Origin: DATCLA01 sp036564195
GTDB lineage: Bacteria > Bacillota > UBA4882 > UBA8346
DNA length: 39,039 nucleotides
Direction of reading: 5' to 3'
Assembly (NCBI GenBank): GCA_036564195.1
Contig: DATCLA010000191.1
Coordinates: 1-39,039, forward strand
Shown here: one piece after another, positions 35,757 to 39,039 of the stretch
Numbering within the stretch: the first letter of the stretch is position 1
Layout: the number at the start of each line of letters is the position of its first letter
The notes under the pieces: model-generated
Told to the model about the DNA's origin: nothing
What the model saw: only the letters and a program-made list of their open reading frames with translations
The model's database searches: none
Program-made: the position numbers and the translations under genes

Positions 35757-36428
35757 ATGCTGGAGTTGAAGAACATTCAAAAGATGTACCGGATCGGTGC
35801 CACTCAATTGTGGGCTTTGAAGGGGATTTCCCTAAAGATCGCTAAAGGTGAGTTTATTGCCTTCAAGGGACCTTCAGGAAGCGGTAAAAGCACCCTGCTT
35901 AGTTTAATCGGTCTGTTGGATACGCCTACCAAGGGCGAGTATACCATCAACGGCCTTAATGTCCTATGTGCGGATTCCAAAAAACGCTCGGAATACCGTG
36001 CCGCCTATTTGGGTTTTATCTTTCAAAATTTTAATCTCATCCCGGAACTTAATATTTACGAAAATGTAGAAATTCCACTGGTCATTGCCGGAGAAAATGC
36101 GAAAGCCCGAAAGGAGAAGGTTACTAAGGTGGTGGAAGCGGTCGGCCTAACCAGCCATCTGCAACATAAACCCGGTGAGTTATCCGGAGGCCAAATGCAA
36201 AGAGTGGCCATTGCCAGGGCTTTAGTTAAAAATCCGCCTTTGGTGATTGCCGATGAACCCACTGCCAATCTTGATTCCAAGACTGGCACGGAAATTATTG
36301 AACTAATGAAGCGTTTAAATCAAGAATTAGGGATAACCTTCCTTTTTGCCACCCATGATGAAAAAATTACGGAATATATGGAAAAGATCTATTATCTCGT
36401 GGATGGGGAGATCGTTAAGGTGAGTTAG
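35757..36428 (+). CDS. ABC transporter ATP-binding protein (LolD/MacB type)
   Basis: The 223-residue ATPase of the exporter. The motifs are complete: Walker A FKGPSGSGKSTLLSLIG, Q-loop FIFQNFNLIPELNIYENVEI, signature ELSGGQMQRVAIARAL, Walker B LVIADEPTANLDSKTG and H-loop FLFATHDEKI. The pattern YRAAYLGFIFQNFNLIPELN is typical of the MacB/LolD subfamily that works with FtsX-like permeases. GGAGG precedes ATG 35757. It is the last gene of the long plus-strand unit; a long hairpin follows. Confidence 0.96.
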   Translation: MLELKNIQKMYRIGATQLWALKGISLKIAKGEFIAFKGPSGSGKSTLLSLIGLLDTPTKGEYTINGLNVLCADSKKRSEYRAAYLGFIFQNFNLIPELNIYENVEIPLVIAGENAKARKEKVTKVVEAVGLTSHLQHKPGELSGGQMQRVAIARALVKNPPLVIADEPTANLDSKTGTEIIELMKRLNQELGITFLFATHDEKITEYMEKIYYLVDGEIVKVS

Positions 36429-36530
36429 GGGTGAACCGGGCAACAGTTCTTAAAGAGGATAAGCGGTGATTGTGCGTGAAAAATGACTCGCAACCGGAGT
36501 CGGTCATCTGATTTAACGACTCATTACCCA

Positions 36531-36565
36531 GTTTCTTTAGCCGGTTTGCGGCCGGCTAAAGAAAC
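36531..36565. terminator. Strong hairpin between convergent exporter and trpB2 genes
   Basis: Perfect 14-bp arms GTTTCTTTAGCCGG (36531-36544) and CCGGCTAAAGAAAC (36552-36565) surround a 7-base loop. It closes both the plus-strand exporter operon and the minus-strand trpB2 gene, whose stop is 14 bases away. Flanking T-runs are weak on either strand. Confidence 0.7.
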
Positions 36566-36578
36566 CGTAGTAAGCAGT

Positions 36579-37958
36579 TTATTTATTTGGGGAAATTTTG
36601 GGGAGTTTATCAAAACCCCGCTGCAAATCGGCATCGCTGGGAATATAATCGGTCATTGCTCCGTTTAAAAAAGCATCATATGCAGTCATATCAAAGTAGC
36701 CGGTTCCGGTGAGACCGAACAGAATCGTTTTGGCTTCACCGCTTTCTTTGCATTTTAAGGCTTCATCAATGGCGACCCGGATGGCATGGGCCGATTCCGG
36801 AGCTGGTAGAATAGTCTCGTGTCTGGCAAAGAAGGTTGCAGCTGCAAAGACCTTGGTCTGTTCCACCGCAACCGCTTCCAGATAACCATCGTGATAAAGC
36901 TTGGACAGGATAGGTGACATGCCATGATAGCGTAAACCTCCGGCATGGTTGGCAGAAGGCATAAATTCACACCCCAGGGTGTACATTTTGGCTAAGGGGG
37001 TTACTTTTCCGGTGTCACAGAAATCATAGGCATACCGACCCCGGGTTAATGAGGGACAGGAGGCCGGTTCGACAGCGATGATTCTTGGTGAATTTTTACC
37101 CAGCAATTTGTCTTGAATAAATGGGGCAATCAATCCGCCTAAATTGGAACCTCCGCCAGCGCAGCCGATAATGATATCGGGGTACTCGTCCAGCATTTCC
37201 AAAGCTTGTTTCGTTTCCAAACCGATAATGGATTGGTGCAATAAAACCTGATTCAATACTGATCCCAGGACATAACGGCAGCCCTTTGTGGATCGGGCTT
37301 TTTCAACTGCTTCGGAGATTGCGCAGCCCAGACTGCCGCCGGTCCCGGGCTCCTTTTCAAGGATAGCGCATCCGGCTTGCGTAGTCTTACTGGGGCTGGG
37401 AATAATCTCTGCGCCGAAAGTTTGAATAACAGAGCGCCGAAATGGTTTTTGCTCGTAAGAGCACTTTACCATATATACGGTTAGGGATAGCTTAAAAAAG
37501 GAACAGGCTTCCGCTAAGGCCGTGCCCCATTGACCGGCGCCGGTTTCCGTGGTCAAGCTGGTTAGTCCTTGCTTTTTCGCATAATATGCCTGGGCAGCCG
37601 CAGAATTTAACTTGTGACTGCCGGAGGTGTTGTTGCCTTCAAATTTGTAATAGATTTTGGCCGGTGTGTCTAAAGCCTTTTCAAGATTGTAAGCACGAAT
37701 CAATGGTGAAGGACGGTACATTTTATAAAATTCCAGTACCTCAGGGGGGATCTCAAAGTATCTGGTCTTTTCATCCAGCTCCTGCCGGACTAGTTCCTCA
37801 CAAAATACCGGATAAAGATCTTCTGCCGTTACTGGCTGCAGGGTCACCGGGTTTAACATCGGGTCGGGTTGCTCCTTCATATCCGCCCGAATATTATACC
37901 ATTCTTTCGGCAGCTGCGCTTCGGTAAGATAGACGCGGTAGGGGACTTTCTTTGTCAT
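36579..37958 (-). CDS. trpB2: TrpB2-type tryptophan synthase beta-like protein
   Basis: TrpB2 joins indole with serine, or salvages indole, using pyridoxal phosphate. The product is 459 residues, longer than TrpB1 (about 400). It has the TrpB2 start features VYLTEAQLPKEWYNI and DLYPVFCEELVRQE. The cofactor lysine lies in NNTSGSHKLNSA (K116). The second half has ETGAGQWGTAL and the phosphate-binding loop IIGCAGGGSNLGGL. ATG 37958 is chosen over the ATG two codons upstream because GAGGAG is correctly spaced for it. No trpA is nearby, as is common for TrpB2. The leader is long and structured and may be controlled by attenuation. Confidence 0.93.
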   Translation of the reverse strand: MTKKVPYRVYLTEAQLPKEWYNIRADMKEQPDPMLNPVTLQPVTAEDLYPVFCEELVRQELDEKTRYFEIPPEVLEFYKMYRPSPLIRAYNLEKALDTPAKIYYKFEGNNTSGSHKLNSAAAQAYYAKKQGLTSLTTETGAGQWGTALAEACSFFKLSLTVYMVKCSYEQKPFRRSVIQTFGAEIIPSPSKTTQAGCAILEKEPGTGGSLGCAISEAVEKARSTKGCRYVLGSVLNQVLLHQSIIGLETKQALEMLDEYPDIIIGCAGGGSNLGGLIAPFIQDKLLGKNSPRIIAVEPASCPSLTRGRYAYDFCDTGKVTPLAKMYTLGCEFMPSANHAGGLRYHGMSPILSKLYHDGYLEAVAVEQTKVFAAATFFARHETILPAPESAHAIRVAIDEALKCKESGEAKTILFGLTGTGYFDMTAYDAFLNGAMTDYIPSDADLQRGFDKLPKISPNK

Positions 37959-37993
37959 AATCATTCTCCTCTCTTCTCAACTGTTCTTGAGCA

Positions 37994-38093
37994 GGTTTCA
38001 TAATTCTTAAATTCTTTATTTAACACAATAGCTTGATCGATAATTCAGGTTAAGCCCATTGTGTTAAATTATATTGAATGTAATTATGAAACC
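37994..38093 (-). repeat. Roughly 100-base nested inverted repeat in the trpB2 leader
   Basis: The outer arms GGTTTCATAATT (37994-38005) and AATTATGAAACC (38082-38093) are perfect. Inner arms ATTTAACACAAT (38018-38029) and ATTGTGTTAAAT (38058-38069) are also perfect. The whole can fold into one long stem with an internal mismatch zone. It lies between the leader terminator and the trpB2 start. It could be a regulatory hairpin or a small non-autonomous mobile repeat; no flanking target duplication is seen. Confidence 0.75.
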
Positions 38094-38105
38094 GCTTTAT
38101 TTTAA

Positions 38106-38143
38106 TAAAAAAGTCTCTGTCACAAAATTTACTGGGACAGAGG
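38106..38143 (-). terminator. Leader terminator (attenuator) upstream of trpB2
   Basis: On the minus strand CTCTGTC (38142-38136) and GACAGAG (38121-38115) form the stem, followed by ACTTTTTT. It sits inside the transcribed leader, about 150 bases before the trpB2 start, so it acts before the gene and not after one. Confidence 0.75.
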
Positions 38144-38175
38144 CTAATTCTCAACTCCTGCGGTACCCCCCGGTT
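38136..38175 (-). promoter_or_regulatory. Possible T-box-like antiterminator element
   Basis: Just upstream of the leader terminator the minus strand reads GGGGGGTACCGC, followed 24 bases later by GTCCC. This resembles the T-box antiterminator pair GGGTGGTACCGC and GTCCC, with G in place of the T of the bulge. A normal Stem I with a specifier codon is not recognisable in the AT-rich sequence before it, so the call is tentative. Confidence 0.35.
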
Positions 38176-38299
38176 TGACGCATTGCGTCCGTTCCTTCAT
38201 ATATTATTTATTGTATATAATTATATATTATATATGCTCCTTGATTAAGTAACTACATAAAAATATTGAAAATGACCTAAATATACAATATTTTACTAT

Positions 38300-38328
38300 A
38301 TTATAGCCATTCCGAGGTTAAAAGTCAA
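38300..38328 (-). promoter_or_regulatory. Promoter of trpB2
   Basis: On the minus strand: -35 TTGACT (38323-38328), a 17-base spacer, and -10 TATAAT (38300-38305). Transcription would begin near 38293, giving a leader of about 335 bases. Confidence 0.85.
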
Positions 38329-38360
38329 CTTTATTTTAAAAGGAGCTGCAGGCCGGAGGA

Positions 38361-38891
38361 TTACTGCGTACCGTTGTTTTTATTTTTCCCCAGAGTAATT
38401 GTTTCCGGTTCAGCTTCGTCCAACGTAATCTGCCATTGCTGAGCGACTGCCGCCGCATCGGTAATTTCAGAAAGGGGCATTTTAAAAAACTTCCCGCTGG
38501 CGGTGGCGGCTACCGTACCGTCGTCCAATACAATTTCCGCTGTACCTTCAAAGATTTTCCGCGAATTTTTAGTAACCCGGCCAATGGCTTTTAAAGGTTG
38601 ATTCAAAGGTACCGGTTTCCGATACTTTAACGTTAGTTCTACGGTAACTCCCCAAATGTCCGGCTCGGTGACCATGATAGCCCTTTCAATTGTCTCGTCA
38701 AGCAGGGCGCTGATCATGCCCCCGTGTAACCTCCCCGGATAACTTTGGTGTTCCTCCCTGGGAGTAAAGAGGGCGACTACTTCGCCGGTTTCCACTTCAT
38801 AAAATGAGGCTTTCATCCCCAAGCGGTTTTCTAAACCGCATATTAAACACATTTGACTATTATACTGTTTTTTAGTTACCTTGTATTTCAT
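38361..38891 (-). CDS. PaaI-type hotdog thioesterase
   Basis: A 176-residue hotdog-fold protein of the PaaI thioesterase group, which hydrolyses acyl-CoA thioesters. The catalytic motif region is PGRLHGGMISALLDETIERA (His-Gly-Gly with a following Asp/Glu), at about residue 52. It is followed by the core strands VTVELTLKYRKPVPLNQPLK and FEGTAEIVLDDGTVAATASG. An N-terminal CLICGLEN pair of cysteines, common in this subfamily, precedes the fold. The C-terminal about 30 residues are charged and variable. The stop lies about 30 bases before the trpB2 promoter, so the two genes are probably separate units. No link to the upstream cluster is evident. Confidence 0.88.
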   Translation of the reverse strand: MKYKVTKKQYNSQMCLICGLENRLGMKASFYEVETGEVVALFTPREEHQSYPGRLHGGMISALLDETIERAIMVTEPDIWGVTVELTLKYRKPVPLNQPLKAIGRVTKNSRKIFEGTAEIVLDDGTVAATASGKFFKMPLSEITDAAAVAQQWQITLDEAEPETITLGKNKNNGTQ

Positions 38892-39039
38892 CTTGCTTTG
38901 CCTCCACTCATGCCAGTTTTAAGTTTGTATTTTAATTATGCTCGATAATTGTCAAACCCTGTTAGGCCCTTCAGATTTTTTCCTAATTTAACATTGCTTC
39001 TGCCCGTTTGAGTCAAAAAGTTTGGTACAGTTAAGAAAC

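Noticed and set aside
1..39039. CRISPR array or prophage
   Set aside because: No regularly spaced repeats, cas genes, phage structural genes or integrase were seen anywhere in the window.

Overview
The window reads as a chromosome segment of a spore-forming Firmicute that appears to have an outer membrane. Sporulation is shown by sigma-G (729-1511) next to SpoIIR (1532-2167). The outer membrane is suggested by a LolA-like periplasmic protein and a beta-barrel-like protein ending in Phe, encoded inside an ABC-exporter operon (31264-36428). Diderm spore-formers such as Negativicutes or Hydrogenispora/Limnochordia-type lineages fit, but the sequence does not settle the genus.

Layout. 1-620 is a decayed IS256-family transposase with an internal deletion. 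729-8923 is housekeeping: sigG, spoIIR, an omega-amidase-like nitrilase, the GTPase BipA/TypA, a membrane metallophosphoesterase on the minus strand, a zinc-ribbon protein and a DUF523 protein. 8980-9288 holds tRNA-Gly(TCC) and tRNA-Arg(TCT), each with a good promoter. A small AT-rich membrane protein follows. From 10256 to 36428 there is a compact accessory region that I read as one biosynthetic gene cluster. The right end (36579-38891) returns to ordinary metabolism: a TrpB2-type tryptophan synthase beta subunit with a long structured leader, and a PaaI-like thioesterase.

The cluster has three transcription units. A plus-strand set contains two U32-family (UbiU/UbiV-like) iron-sulphur proteins, a possible 27-residue peptide, a GH52 beta-xylosidase homologue and a 2-deoxy-scyllo-inosose (DOI) synthase. 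A convergent minus-strand set contains a BtrH-N acyltransferase-like protein carrying an extra C-terminal beta-sandwich, a methyltransferase with a degenerate SAM motif, and a DegT-family sugar aminotransferase. Diverging from that set is an assembly line: fatty acyl-AMP ligase-ACP with a half condensation domain, trans-acting malonyltransferase, PKS module KS-KR-ACP without AT, and NRPS module C-A-PCP without thioesterase. The exporter genes continue directly from it.

Working model (inference): the assembly line activates a fatty acid, extends it once with malonate, reduces the beta-keto group and adds one unusual monomer. DOI synthase plus the aminotransferase make an aminocyclitol related to 2-deoxystreptamine precursors. 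The BtrH-like protein releases the chain by transferring it from the last carrier protein to the cyclitol amine, as BtrH does in butirosin. The Lol-like exporter would carry the amphiphilic product across the periplasm. No glycosyltransferase and no DOI-amine dehydrogenase (BtrN/NeoA type) is present, so the expected core is a simple acylated aminocyclitol rather than a classical aminoglycoside. This combination is the most unusual thing in the window.
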